A stretch of 64,000 bases of DNA, taken from NCBI GenBank assembly GCA_950022655.1, contig OX465581.1, positions 106,809,125 through 106,873,124 on the forward strand, written 5' to 3'. The stretch comes from Alentia gelatinosa (Eukaryota; Annelida; Polychaeta; Phyllodocida; Polynoidae). The notes under the pieces were generated by a model. That model worked only from the letters and a program-made list of their open reading frames with translations. It was not told the DNA's origin and did no database searches. Positions 1-16,113 of this stretch are shown piece after piece (within the stretch, counting starts at the first letter, position 1; every line of letters starts with the position of its first letter). The position numbers and the translations under genes were made by a program.

Positions 1-3000
1 TCTGGAACCAGTTAGCATGTCATGCTTGAGGTTCGTAAAATTCATGATAATTCTAGAAGACTATAACTGGACATTATGAAAGCAGAAATGAGAGTTAACT
101 TTTATGCCTCCATGTGGCAAAGCTTTTCCTTTAGCTACGCAAGTTTAATTCTAGTTGATTGAAAGAATATATCAACAATGAAATGAAATGAAATTCTTTT
201 GACTATTTTTGTTGTAAGAAAACTATATACTGCAAGATAATCCACAAATCAAAATTCAATTAGAATAAACAATTCCTTAAATGATGGTATGCTGGAGGGA
301 AACAAGGTCAATATCTTCAGAGAATTGCAAATGAATTAGCAAATTTCTAAATAAAAACATCTTAGTATACATCTGATGTATATGTGTCATGTCTAGGGTA
401 AAACAAAGGTCCACTCGTTTCTCTGGCTGCACTGAAATGCCGGCCTCCTTTCTCACTGAACAAATCAATGGAAATGACAGTAAATACCCAGAACGACAAC
501 TCAATCTGAGGCTCTCCATGTTATATGTATAGACTTTCTCTTTTGTATTAGGTTATTTATGGATGCGAGCCGTGAGACAAGCCGCAGTCTCGACGCCTTG
601 ACAAATTGTGTGTTGCCAGTGTGTACATAGACTGCGTCCAGTCATTGCTTCGTGTATATTTGACGGGGTTCTCGTTAATTCATACATGTAAAGGTTGTTT
701 GAACAAAGACATAGCGGGTCAAACTATTAGTGGAACAGTGTTCAAGTGTGCGATTACCAGAATTATGGGCGTGGATGTACCCCGACTGTGTTCATTCTGA
801 CTTTGTATTAATATAACCTACTCTAATAATATACATATGACTCATTGCCATTGATTAAGAAAATATGAAATAGAAATGCAGAATATGCTTCCTCTGGTAT
901 ATTTGCCATAGATAGCCTATATATACTGAAAAGCTGGTATTCAATACAAATGAACAAAATAAAACCACAAAGGTTTTCGATGCCCGGAGGGTAGGTCGAT
1001 GATTCTTGATTTAAACCAATTTCTCTGAGATTTACTGCCAAATAACAATAAATCCAGTTACCGTTGACTGGTACCAACTATTGCCGTTTTCCTCAGCGCA
1101 GAGGTTGCGTGCTCGCTCGTACCAGCGTGACATGGGACGTACTTTGCTGAGCGGCAGAACCAGGGAAAATCACTGGAGTGCAGGGACGGCGAAATGACAA
1201 TTAAATCTTTATGGCCGCTGGGTACGAACCAGAAATGGCAGCGTAAACACCTGCGGGTGTTAGCCCGCGGAGTTGAAATTGCCGCTCGTACGTACGTGCG
1301 CGTGTATTCCAACACCACAAAGGGGGGGAAATAATAATTTTGAAAAAATACTGAAAACATAAAAAATGAACACCGCCACCTACAAAAGAGAGAGAAAAAA
1401 ACACCACCAACAGGCTGACACGGCCCCATAAGTATGAGTTGAATGTTCGTATTTCAACTTTCATCTACTTATACTTTCTTCCGAGTATGTCAGTCCATAT
1501 ACTGCCCTAGCCGTATATCCTATGCATATAACAATCACCTGTTATCTATAATACAAGGGGATAATTCACCAATGGACTAACCGCTGTCTCCAGGTGCCTT
1601 CGAGGCGCCACACAGTGGGTTAAATATGTACTGCTAAATGTATAATTATCATTTTACAACTGCCATGTAGGTGACATGGTAATGCTGGAGAGATATCCAT
1701 TATTGACATTGGTGAATACATCATTACTTACATGCAGCCCCTATGTATATGGAACAATGGCGCCACCTAGACTGCATACATCAATATACACGTGTACGCT
1801 CAGTCCGTGCCAATGGCGCCACACGCCCCGCTACAGGAGGACGTCACATCAGTTTAAACTAATCACAATGGGCGCCCTATTCCTGAAACATCCACCCCTT
1901 TGCCTATCTCCATTGGTACTCGTGATTTAGGTGGCCCAGCTTGGTCAGACCCACAGGACAAGGCTGCACATGCAGTAGTAACCAGTGCAGTGCACGGGTT
2001 TCAACATAAATGTCCGGTTTAACGTTGATGACCAGGTAATTACCGGGAACCGTTTATTGGAGGCACGTGCCCGTGTCACGATATCTCGGTATATGCACAG
2101 TGCACGTGCAGACAGAGTGATATATATTATGACATTTTTGAATTGAAACCATCAATGCATCATCTAATGTTGATATGTAACTTACAAGTCTTTGGCAGGA
2201 CATTTTATCTTGTATACCTAAGGAATAGGAGGAGGGGGGGGGGGGGAGTAGCATATACATCTTCTTGTTATGATACAGTGACTATTCTCTGCAATATACT
2301 TTTTGATATTACCCTTTAACAATATGGGAGTCTACTCCTTTTCATGCTTCATTTTTGTATTGATACAGTTATGAAGAGAGGATGCGCCTCTATGAATTAC
2401 AAAACATGACCACAGAGACCGCATTCTACATATACCAGTTGTTTACATACCAGCATCATGCCTGATTACTGGTTATACCCAAAATTGAATTAGTGTTATA
2501 TCAATACATATTCATATTGATCCAATGAGGCGATCTATGTATAGTTTACTCACAGTTGTATCATATATAGCAAACCGTGACAGAAAACTAATATTTGTTG
2601 TTGATGCAGCAGTTATGTGATTTTATTTATGCATAAATAATAACTTTAGGAGCGTAGAATGAGAAAGATATATATGTATATATAGACATTTAAACTATTT
2701 TCCCTTGCGCTATCAACAGAGCATTCACATTATATAAATGGAGGTCATATAACGAAGGCGCCATATAACAGTAAATTACACCCTTAATGAAAGTGACGCT
2801 TGTCTATATTGAGCCTACACACGTAGGTTAGACCTAGATAATATCCAACATTTCACGGTCTGCCCTGTACCATAATTGATATTTAACGACATAATGACGG
2901 CTCATGTACAATGGTTTTTGCTAAATACACCACGCACCTGACGTGCAATAAGGACAGGAGGGCTATGGGTTAAAGCAAATACACCACTGTGACTTTTTTT

Positions 3001-4080
3001 CATTTCCTATGTTGCAAACGTCACTATAATATAGTGACAGACACGTATAGGTAACAATAGCGGGTTGACTGGTGGATCACTTAGCAGAGGCTGACGTGGA
3101 TGTGATGACGTTATATTGCCGGCCACCCCCGGGAGAATACCAACACGTCGGCGAGCTGGCCTTGAATTAGGCAATGACAAATTGCTCGCTGGCTACATAA
3201 CTGCTATCGCGTTCTGACACTAACAACTATTTCATCGCTGGCGCTCGGGTGAAGTGACATCTTTCGCTGTTGGATCTGACAGAGTTTTGTTTCACATACA
3301 GATATGTGAAAGTCAGCACAGATCTAGTGGTGAAAAAAACCCCTGTGGATATAGGTCTGTAGGTAAATGATATAGATATAGGTTAGTGTTGATGCCATAG
3401 TACAAAAAAAAGGTTCTGGGTTGGTAGCTTCTATATGAGGTCCACAGTCGAGCAGTTTTTAATGGAGCTCCTGATGGTGGGATGCTAAGTCTATTATCTT
3501 TTCGTACATTGTAACTAACTGCGCATATGATGTTACAAGTTACAAGGCAAGACTTTTTGTTTAACACATGATCCTCGTTTCTCAAGTACAGATACATAGA
3601 AGACATTACAAGGTCGTGTGAGGTTATTACTATAGACGTATAGTCCATGGGTTACTTGCTCTAAAAGCACTATGAGCTGCTCGTCTATAGTTGCCCATTG
3701 GCTCCCTCTGTTCCTCTCTCGCTGTGCCCTTTGTGTGTATGGAACAGGGAAGATACTATCCATAAAACGCGGAATACCCCTTAACTAAATACATCCTCTA
3801 TAACCGTATTCTAGCATTGATTGGACTTCCACTATTAATTGTCCATACATGGGTCATTTCATGTGATATCATTGATATTTTTCTATCGATATAATTTTGA
3901 CCAAACATACATGTTTTTTTCTGCTACATCCGTTCGCCATCCACCATTAACAGCTCTCTCCACAAGATAACAAATAGGGAGTGCGGTTTGGGTGGAGTAT
4001 ATAAATATAAGTGTACCTGTTGGTAACCGTCCAGTCCTACAAATAATTAATACATCAATTTGGGCCTAATTCGGTTCGGT
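1..4080. other. Upstream AT-rich DNA, no gene seen
   Basis: AT-rich intergenic-type DNA. Open frames are short, begin mostly at non-ATG codons and show no domain. A G13 run lies at 2,234. Three sites read GGCGCCAC (around 1,605-1,825) without clear meaning. Confidence 0.7.
2234..2246 (+). repeat. G13 homopolymer
   Basis: Thirteen consecutive G bases. Confidence 0.98.
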
Positions 4081-4122
4081 TTCGATCATCTGCAGTGCAC
4101 GAGAAGCCAAAAACACGTCAGC

Positions 4123-4137
4123 AAAGGTCAGAGGTCA
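4123..4137 (+). promoter_or_regulatory. Perfect DR1 nuclear-receptor element
   Basis: AAAGGTCAGAGGTCA holds two AGGTCA half-sites (4125-4130 and 4132-4137) separated by one base. This is the DR1 form bound by RXR, HNF4 and COUP-TF receptors. TGCCCTCTGGTG, resembling a weaker CTCF motif, follows at 4155. Confidence 0.5.
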
Positions 4138-4485
4138 TGGCGGGGCCACCGTGCTGCCCTCTGGTGTCTCCTTTCTCACGTTATCAGTAACCACTTTATT
4201 GTCAAACCCCGGTGATTTATATATGTGCTGTTTTCATAGACGTTACTGAATATGACTACTAAAATCATTCTGTACGTCTGGTTTTACAATCATACAAATC
4301 GCTCCATTGTAGTAGCCCCATTTACACCGGGCTTTGCCTGGACTGCTTTCCCCCCTCCTTTCTCCTTCTCTCTTTTTTCCCTCTTGTGCTCGTTGATCAG
4401 AATCTCCAACACTGTGAGCTAGAGAAACCTGAGGACGAGGTGTGCGCGCGTGGAGGGGGTTGGGGGTGGTCTCAGTTTGTCGCCG

Positions 4486-4502
4486 TGTGAATCTGTCAAT
4501 CA
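4486..4502 (-). promoter_or_regulatory. Upstream copy of the PBX-MEIS decamer
   Basis: Read on the minus strand this is TGATTGACAGATTCACA, identical over 17 bases to the copy in the Meis leader. The first ten bases are the perfect PBX-MEIS site. It lies about 14 kb upstream of the start codon and 360 bases from the DR1 element. Confidence 0.5.
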
Positions 4503-7656
<3,154 letters not shown>

Positions 7657-7743
7657 AGTACCGTGGAATTTTACGCCAGTGACGGTTAGTTCATCGATCT
7701 CCCACTAGGTGGATACCAGTCAGCAAACCCCACCATAACCCAG
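7657..7743 (+). ncRNA. Exon-like non-coding segment upstream of Meis
   Basis: This 87-base segment has a strong pyrimidine tract and acceptor (TTTTTCTTCCCTCCAG) and a consensus donor (CCCAG|GTAGGT). All three forward frames contain stops, so it cannot be an internal coding exon. It could be a leader exon of a distal Meis transcript, or an exon of a long non-coding RNA. Decoy splice-site pairs are common in animal DNA, so the call is weak. Confidence 0.25.
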
Positions 7744-8763
7744 GTAGGTCTTGTTATCTTTTGTTATCAGGTCAATATTCTGAAGTTTATCTCGGACAAA
7801 AGAACTTATACATGTGGAACTCCATTTATATACTTGCAAATCATATATTTATATACCTAAGATTTATTGTTTTTCTATAGCAAAAATTTCCTCACACGAA
7901 AGAAAAAAATAGAGTGAATAACTTTATATATAACCTCGCTTATAAATTCGAAATTGTGGTATCGATGGGTATCTACGCTAAAGAAAATGAAGAAGTAACC
8001 AATGTCTGTTCTAGAGTGTTCTTTATTCGCGTGACATTCAAGGCTGGGAAGTTGTGAATCTGTCGAATCGAGTCCTATCTGTCGTCTTGTGGACCATACA
8101 CATCTGAATATTTACTTCACCTGGATATATCTCCCATGCGAAAAGATCTACACTATGACACAGAGTATCCAAGAATATATCAAGGATATGGTGTGTATGA
8201 GACAAAGCAGAGGTACCCCAGGAAAAAGGATATGAAAATCTTCAAGAGGACAATTCCTACCGTCAGTCGTGATAATAGTCCTGTTGGCACCTGATCAGGA
8301 ATGGACACTAAACATTCAATGTAAATTCCTGTCATATCGCTACTTTTTTTTAACACCGACCTACCTTGGATAGAAGAATTAAAATACTGGTTGAATGACA
8401 AATATAGAATTCTATTCTACACTGAGGGCAACACCTGGCATATCACATGGTACGTGTAGAGGTTAATAATTGTATTAGTGTGATAAAGAAATTGTAGTAC
8501 ATACAAGTTGAAGAACAAACAACCCGTATGTAGTACTATACTGGAATAGTTATTGTTATCCCAGGTCACAGTGCATTGGTAATTCTTTATGCTTAAATTG
8601 AACAGATCGTCACCATGCGACTACCCAACTGCTAAAATCTAACCTCTTCCTATACAACGGAACCCTCTCAGTCTGAGTCTGAACCTGTTATACGAGGGTT
8701 ACTCTTAGTGTCTAGGTTACAAGGCCTGGAAGATTGTAAGGATGAGAGTGACTACATACGGCG

Positions 8764-9333
8764 TTGGCTGCAGCCACCGCACCGCCCCCGATAAAGCCTC
8801 TATATACGCAGTCCCTCCACATCCACATCCACATCCACAGGCCTCTACCACTACCTACGTATGTTTCTAGCCTTTTAGACTGCCCTTTCTCACTCATATG
8901 TTTCCCTTCGCCACGTTTGCATCTCTACTCTCTATGCTTCTATGTCTGCCTTCCGTGCCCTCACCTACATTTCCTAGGTCCTCAGGATTCTTCCTTGGCT
9001 TTCTCGTTTCTCAGCTCTCTTGTCGATAGACCATATTGCCCTTATACCTTCTGTTATACTGTCTCAATTCCTACTTCCTATCCTCTCTTTCCACAACACC
9101 ATTTCAAACATCCTGTCTATACCTTCAATGCCCGTTCCACTTTCGCCCCTCCTGTCCTTATCCCAACCTCCCTTACCCATATACCTTCTTATTTATACTC
9201 AGAATCCCCATGTATCCCTCTCACAAACCTTCTTCTGTCTGCTCTGGCAACTCTTCTACTCCCTGCTCTTCCCATGTCTCTTCCTCTCCCTTTTGGCCGC
9301 TCTCCATGCCGACCCCATGAAGTGATACACTAG
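8764..9333 (+). repeat. Pyrimidine-rich tract, about 570 bases
   Basis: C/T-rich on the + strand over its whole length, so stop codons are rare and three overlapping frames stay open at once. The predicted peptides are Leu/Pro/Ser-rich without any domain. I read it as low-complexity DNA, not a gene. Confidence 0.8.
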
Positions 9334-11639
9334 ATACCCGCCCTCCCCACTGACATGGAACTGCAATCCTCCTGTGTAAGCACTCGTTCATCATTGAGGC
9401 GCAGAAACACGTCCCACTCGAGGTTACCAGGGGTTAGAGGTTGGGGCTGGAGCAGGAGGTGGGGGTGAGGGGCTTCTCACGTCTTGGGGTAGAGGAGAGG
9501 TCCCAAGTATGTGTTCGTCTCTGGGTGCATTAGAAAGGTTGCAGTTGGAGAGAAGTTGGTCCCTTTAGCACACAGACACAGGAGTTATATGCATGTATCT
9601 AGTTGTATTGACACAAACATTTTGTTGTTGGGTAAAATATTTTGCTAGGTTGCATTGGCTAGATTAATAATGATTTCCCTACGATACTCTAAACCCTTCT
9701 ATTGAATAATCATATCTTTAAATATGAGTCTACAAAATAGTGTGATGTTATGTCTGAAAATAAGTGAGAAGGGAAGCATGTTTCTTAAATCTAGGACTAG
9801 AAAGGGTTTGCAAGTACAAAATGTACTACACATTTCCTTCCCTTTATATCCTGCACATCCATTTATTGATTTTTTTTTATCTGAGGTATAAACACTTACA
9901 CACAAAGTTGTGATTATTTAGTGTGTTTAAGGAGTTCTGGTATACAACAAATATCTAGGATTGTTGATACGGAAATCCTTAATCAAAACCAAGTCAATGA
10001 AATGCCTGAGTTCAGGGTCAGAATTCCATATGTCGTACATGTCATGGTACAAATGCCATCATACCTTGATCTTGGCACGGTCTCAGGACAAATTGTCGAG
10101 TACCAAAACTCCGCAGTGCATACTGGAGGAGGAGTAGGAGAAAGTGGCCGGGGGGCATCTGGATGGCTGACCCGCCACATAGTCACTGTCCACAGTGGAC
10201 CACCACCCCGAGGGACTGTTGAAGGTGGGTGGGCGGGGAGACGGGGCAAATTAATGGGGATATTGTTGGCCAGTATTGGTGGCGGTGACGAAAACATTGT
10301 CAGATGACACAAACCCCAACTGACGTTATTGATCGGGCCTGGCTGTATAGACACCAGGCATAGTGTGGGTCTCTCTAATGTCGGCGCCCAACATTGTCAA
10401 TTCAAACCAGGCCCAGCGCTGATTATGGCTATTGAATATCACGGACGGCGGACGGCCAGACTCCACCGCGTCGCCATTACGTGGTATTGATGACGATGGT
10501 CAACATGATTATATTCTCACAAGTCTGTGTGAATTGTATGTACGGTGATACGATCACCGCATCGTGTTTTTTTTTATAGTATTATCAGTAACCCCCACTT
10601 CTACCCCCACTCACACCACACCACACCCCAGCCCGCACCCTCGCTGATTCCATGTGGGGGTATTAGATTGTTGTTCTATGTATTTTTTAAGTGGCGCAGT
10701 AATATCAGCTGATATCAATATATTTTCCTCGTCTGTGTATTATACCGGGACTAGTCCTATCACAGTGCGCTCAGCTGGAAGCATGTAGCCTACCACGTGG
10801 GGAATGCAAATGACTTGAGGTTTTTTTGTTTAATATGTGGCAGATTGTGTACCTTATGGTACGCGCACATACACATATACAGACCGATAAGGAAAAGAAC
10901 AAACACCATTTGACTTCAAGTATCGTATTTAAACAGATACAACAATTTGAAAACAAGATGTACTGGCGGTCATCCACCCAGGAGTTATAACATATCTAAA
11001 ATGGCTTGTAAATGTAGTATTCTGAAGAATGGATTTGCACCTGATCACAGTCTGTGTAAATAGAGTAAGTCTAGACAATCATATGCGAGCTATAAGCGAG
11101 CAGCTCTGTCTTCAATATGACTGAGCAGCTCAGAGCAGGTCCCGAGGCAGGTCTTTGATAATGTCGTCACAACATGGCATTCAATTGCCAAAGCCCATGC
11201 AATCCACATTTACATTAGGCAGTTGACTCTCTTTTTAAGTAGGTAAATAAAACAAAAACACCTAGCTGATTGTAATGAGTCCGGCACCCAACAATGGCAA
11301 AGCATTGGCTGCTGACACACTCATGTGCATGGGGGACCACCAACCACCCCTTATACTGCCTCCTCTCTGTGTATAGAGAGGGTAGAATTAGAGGAGGGGT
11401 GGGCGTATGGACTAGCCGGTGCTAATTGAATGAAATATGGCGCGTTTGAAATTGAATTTAGTTGGACAGAATCAGGGCAGGCGGAAAGGGAGCCAGTCTG
11501 GTAATGTGGAGGAGAAGGGGGTGATGGCTATGGTGTAGATCTAAGCGGTGCTGATGGAGAGTAGGATCAGGAGGAGGGTGAGTGGGGGGAGGGCGTCGCC
11601 CGCGCAGGAGTTGAATGGCAAACCCAGGAGCACGAGCGT
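9334..11639. other. Upstream DNA, no gene supported
   Basis: Unique DNA of mixed composition. The only clear motif is a POU octamer ATGCAAAT at 10804-10811. The 128- and 123-codon frames on opposite strands at about 9.9-10.35 kb lie in one G-skewed patch and look compositional. Confidence 0.65.
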
Positions 11640-12160
11640 GAATCACCGGCCAATTTGAGGATGGCCCAGCTACCCAGTGTCTGCCATCCAGGCCGCATTA
11701 AGTCCCTCCCGTCCTGCAACAATGGCGCCTAGCCCGGCCGGACGCCGACGACGCGACATCCCGTGCGTCGCGCCGCCAACGCGTGCGTGTGTGCGTGCGT
11801 GTGCCCGGCCGGTGATGTGCCGCGGACGAGCCGCCACATTTTCGCCGCAATTATCAGCCCAGTGCTGAAACGAGCCCCACTGCCCGAAATGGCCGGCGGA
11901 CAATTGATATTGGATAATATCAACAACATAAACCGGGTGCGCGGCGCGTCGACACGCCATTATATAAGGCGTGCGGGGCGTGCGGCCGCATTAGCCGGCC
12001 CGCCCGTGTTTGGGATCCCGGCGTCGGGCGTTATGGGCGCGAGTCGAAGGCGCCGCCGCCCTAATCGCCAACATTAATGGGTCGTTGGCGCGCTCAGACT
12101 GTCATAATGAGGATATGCGTTTGGGGCGCGCCGCGCAAAGTGAATGAAAGTGTCCTGGGC
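11640..12160. promoter_or_regulatory. CpG-rich block with TATA box (candidate distal promoter)
   Basis: The block is dense in CpG and has TATATAAG at 11961-11968, followed by GC-rich DNA where a start near 11,990 would fall on the + strand. Just upstream, 11904-11923 is a dyad: TTGATATT and AATATCAA around GGAT. A CTGTCATAATGA stretch with a MEIS hexamer begins at 12099. It may be a distal promoter of Meis or of an unknown transcript. The open frames here are compositional. Confidence 0.4.
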
Positions 12161-14480
12161 CCGCAGTGAATGAGCAGGGGAGGAAAAATCGAAAGTTGTC
12201 TCAGTAGGTTTCTGTCCGTCGGTAATGGGTGCTCACCACCGTGAGAGGAGAGAGGCTGGGCCGTGCAGCGTGAGGTGGGCACTGGGTGGGTGGGTGGCCG
12301 CTGGGAGGAGGGTGGGAGGGAGGGAATCCCGAGAAGTACTGGGCGCGGACCGGTGCTCCCCATTCAGGCGGGGAAATTCGTTTCCTCCTTATGACATGTC
12401 TGTCTTTAAGTAAGTCAGTGACGGGGGGCCGCCATGCAGGCGTGCATTAAGAACCTCCACGGCTAATCCTGTTTTATTCTAATGGTTCGCCTGCATTAAA
12501 TTCTTATCGGGGGCTGGGGTGCACCGCCTATTGCTGCATGAGATGGAGGCAATGCGGTGGGGTGGTGTGAGGAGGAGGGGGAGTGTGAGGAGGAAAAAGC
12601 TAGGGATCACATCAACATGTCGTCGTATGCATTTACATGATGTGTAAATCGGGGGAAGTGATCGGAATTAAATAATTCAGCCGTGCATCTGTTCGAGGCA
12701 ACCCATGTCTTCAACCTCTAGTGACCGGATTCTGGCCTCTGGGAGAGACGGAGGGTGGTAGTAGGGGAGGAGATAGGGGTGGAGTTGTGAGGGGGAGTAA
12801 ATAAAAAACACCAAACCAACCATTTTCCATACAAGAGAATGGACACTACAACCCCTTCCCCAGAAAATCCTCCTTAATCGTCCTCCTTTTTCTAGTGCCC
12901 GAAATCCTCAGTTATGTGTAGGTTTTATCACTCCTACCCCCCCTGTTTACACACACGCATCCACCCTACACCAATCAGTCTGTTTGAATATAAATGACGA
13001 TACGTGTTATTCTGACATGTCTCCAGCATTCCCACAGTTCTAGTCAGCTCTGCAGACTAACAAGGAGGATCAGCACGCCCTGCTTTATAACTTTACGTCT
13101 GAATTATTGATCCCTCCTTGCGAAGGGACTAAAAATAAACAAGCGTGCCGACAAAAGTACTGTCCATGTGCACTCCCTCGCTGCTGACGGCATTAAAGCC
13201 ACACTTGCTAATGATTTGAAACCCCGCATTGACTCAGTGCAAGCAGTATCCCCAATCGCTCCTTATTTCTGGAAATGCATTCGACAAAATAGTTCTGCTG
13301 ATCCTTAACGTTCAATGGTCTGTTCTTGAAATATTCATATCTTTACTCGGCAAGATAATACGAATACGAGTGTTTGGCTTCAGTATTTCAAATTAAGGGA
13401 TTTTCAGACGAAAATGGGTGATGGATATGAAACATTCAGGATGTTCTTGAATGTACACACATACGAATGTACATACATGTATTACCTATGCTCATGTATG
13501 TGAATCAATCAATAATTGACCCATTGTCTTAATCATGACCAAAATCGATGGATAGATTTACCAAATCTGATAATCAAAACATTGACCACTATGATTGTTT
13601 TACCTAAAGGCCATTGTGGATCAACATCGAAGAACAAGCTTGGGATTCTGTAGTGTACCTCCAATCCGTGCAATTAGTATCGATTATAGCATATTGGGCA
13701 TCTGTGCACTCAGCTAACCAACATTTCTGAGGCCATTTAGGGACGTTCCCATTTCATTACACGGAATTAGCATTCACATTGTCAAAATGACGTAATTTAT
13801 GAGGAGTGTATCACCAATTTGGGGCCTTTTTATTACTGCTGCTCTGAGGCCTAATGTTATCATTAGAAGATATATATAGACACTGTTGAGGTCATCACTA
13901 CTTGTCCCACATACAGAACTTCTATACATTATTAAAGAAGCCATAGAAATGACGGGGCCAATGTGAGCATTACACTCCATGAATATCTGATGAAGCATGC
14001 AGCCGTAGTCGGCCCCAATAATCATGTCTGGGCCAGCGAGGCTAGGGTGGCTTACTAGAAATACGCACAAATAAAACACAGAATATGATAATCCAAGAGT
14101 AGCATATTCTATTGGGTACTGTTTAAATTGGTAATGGTCAGATATACTAGTCGTGCTCTTCTATTAAACTTTCACAAGGGGGAAGTCCCTGTTAGCTGAG
14201 TGCTCTGCATTATTTTGTTTTATAAGCAGACAACAGTTTATGGCTTACACGTACATACTGAAGACCTGGCCCACCACACCGGCGGCCTCCTACAGAGAAG
14301 AGCATGTTCCTATCACAACATAATTTCAACATGTATTTCCATCCTTTCCGCTAGGCTCTCATCCACTTGGCTTGGCGGAGCCGAACAAACACCCACTGGC
14401 GGGGTCCAGGGGTTAGGGTCCAGACTGGCCCGAACCATTAGGTATCTATTAACAGAGCCCTGCTGGCCCCTTCTCTTTAC
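12161..14480. other. Upstream DNA, no gene supported
   Basis: AT-rich after about 12.8 kb. ATCAATCA (13504-13511), the reverse of the PBX-HOX core TGATTGAT, is the only motif worth naming. Confidence 0.65.
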
Positions 14481-14980
14481 AGTCTGATGCATGGCTGCTC
14501 CCTCCACCCCTGTGAGCCGCTCCTCCCCCACCACGAGCAGCTCGTTCTCATTACAACCCCGCTGTATCTTCTTCCACTGGTATTCGCCGCGCTACGTGCG
14601 CCCGCATAAATGCTCGCCGGGCGGACGGGCGCCGGGCCGCTCCCCGGCTGGCGGCACGGCTCGCCCGGCCGCCAGCCCGGCACCCACAGCCCGCCAGCCG
14701 GTCGCCCGGGTAGACGCTTGTGAGTAGTATAGAAAAATGTCCGTTTGCACCGGGCACAACCCTCACCACTCGCCGTCCTCCTGCATCACAGTATAGCTTC
14801 AGAGAACGCGTTTATTTCAACCCCACGCGCAAAGAATCTCGACGAGGCTTCACATCATTCCCCCATAGCTTCTCGTTTCTTAGTTGTGTGAGTTTAGGAT
14901 GAGGCTGAACGCCGACGTCTGGAGGTGTTTATAAGAGACTCCCGCCGCAGCGCCGCCGCCGCACCCCCTCCCGTACTCTA

Positions 14981-14994
14981 CCGCCCCCTAGTGG
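14981..14994 (+). promoter_or_regulatory. CTCF-like site
   Basis: CCGCCCCCTAGTGG fits the core CCCTAGTGG part of the bilaterian CTCF motif with its upstream C run. It lies in a GC-rich block (14,500-15,060) that also has a TATA-like TTTATAAG at 14928-14935. It could mark a boundary upstream of the Meis promoter. Confidence 0.45.
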
Positions 14995-15060
14995 AAAAAG
15001 CGGCAACTACATTCAGCGGTTGGGAGGCCACCGTCCGGCGTGCTAGGGAAAAACAGTGAC

Positions 15061-16080
15061 TCAGGCTGAAAGAAGCGATTCACAAAAAGTAACTGAAAAT
15101 GCCGATTTTGGGGGACAAGGATTCAATTATAGATTATGGTGCGAATACAGACATTTGTGCAGGATTCATTCCCAGAAAATAGCCAAAACTGTTAAAGAGC
15201 GATACGTTTGAAAAGTAGATCAGTGTTGGTTATTTTCATTTAAACTGGTATTTGGGACTGGAACTACTTTAGAAAATATTTGGATATTGTTGATGAGATG
15301 AAAAATGGGAAATACCACACAATACTGATGGTGGATATGGAATATGGGTGGCCCTCCAGCATCATAAAAACTTACAAATTGCATATACTGAACACATATC
15401 ATCTGATCAAACGGGACGTAGACGTAGTTTATTCTTGTGCAGGGTTCATAAAGCTACTGATGTGTTGCAGAGAAATAGCTGTGGACGATTTTTTTTGCAT
15501 TTCACGGCTGGTAGAGAGAGAGAGGCGTCGTCCTGGGCGGTGTACTGTTTACTATACAATACCAGACCAAGTTTTTACCGTTTTTAAGTCGGCGGGTCTA
15601 CCTCGCTACCCAGGACACGGTGGAGCCAAGATCATGACCCTAGCATTAGCGAGAAAATACCTGCAGGCTCGAGCCCAGTGTTAGCTCAGTGAGGCCCGAT
15701 CTGCAGCTTAACGTTGGCGCGTCAAGGCTTAAACGCCCAAAGGTCACGCATGTGCGGAGGCGAAAAGCACCGCATGTACCCGCCAGTGAAATGGACCAGA
15801 AATGACACAGGGATTGTTTTTTTTAGCGTATTAAACCCTATGCACCTAATGTACGCATAGAAAGGTTAGGAAATTTCGAACACTTTTACTGGTTGCGTAG
15901 GACTTTGTAATCATATATGTATAGCAGCTTGTATAATGCGATGCAACATTCACAGCGTAATAAGCCGAGATGGGAAAGTTTTCCCTTGTGAGTCTGTATT
16001 GATAAGGGCGATATGTTAGCATGGAAAACAATGTTCTAATTGACGCGTTTTAATCAGTAACTCACATTGTGTTAGAGCGG
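15061..16080. other. Upstream DNA before the Meis promoter, no gene supported
   Basis: A 134-codon frame from an AUG-like start at 15,280 overlaps a second open frame at 15,348-15,587. Neither shows a domain, a splice pattern or codon bias that I can recognise. I leave it as non-coding. Confidence 0.6.
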
Positions 16081-16113
16081 GTAGACTAGCACTGGGTCAG
16101 ACGTCTAAATATT

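Noticed and set aside
8764..9333. 189-codon open frame, Leu/Pro/Ser-rich
   Set aside because: Three frames are open over the same pyrimidine-rich DNA, as expected when purines are rare; no domain or splice pattern.
15280..15684. 134-codon frame before the Meis promoter
   Set aside because: No domain, no compelling codon pattern and no splice context; treated as chance.
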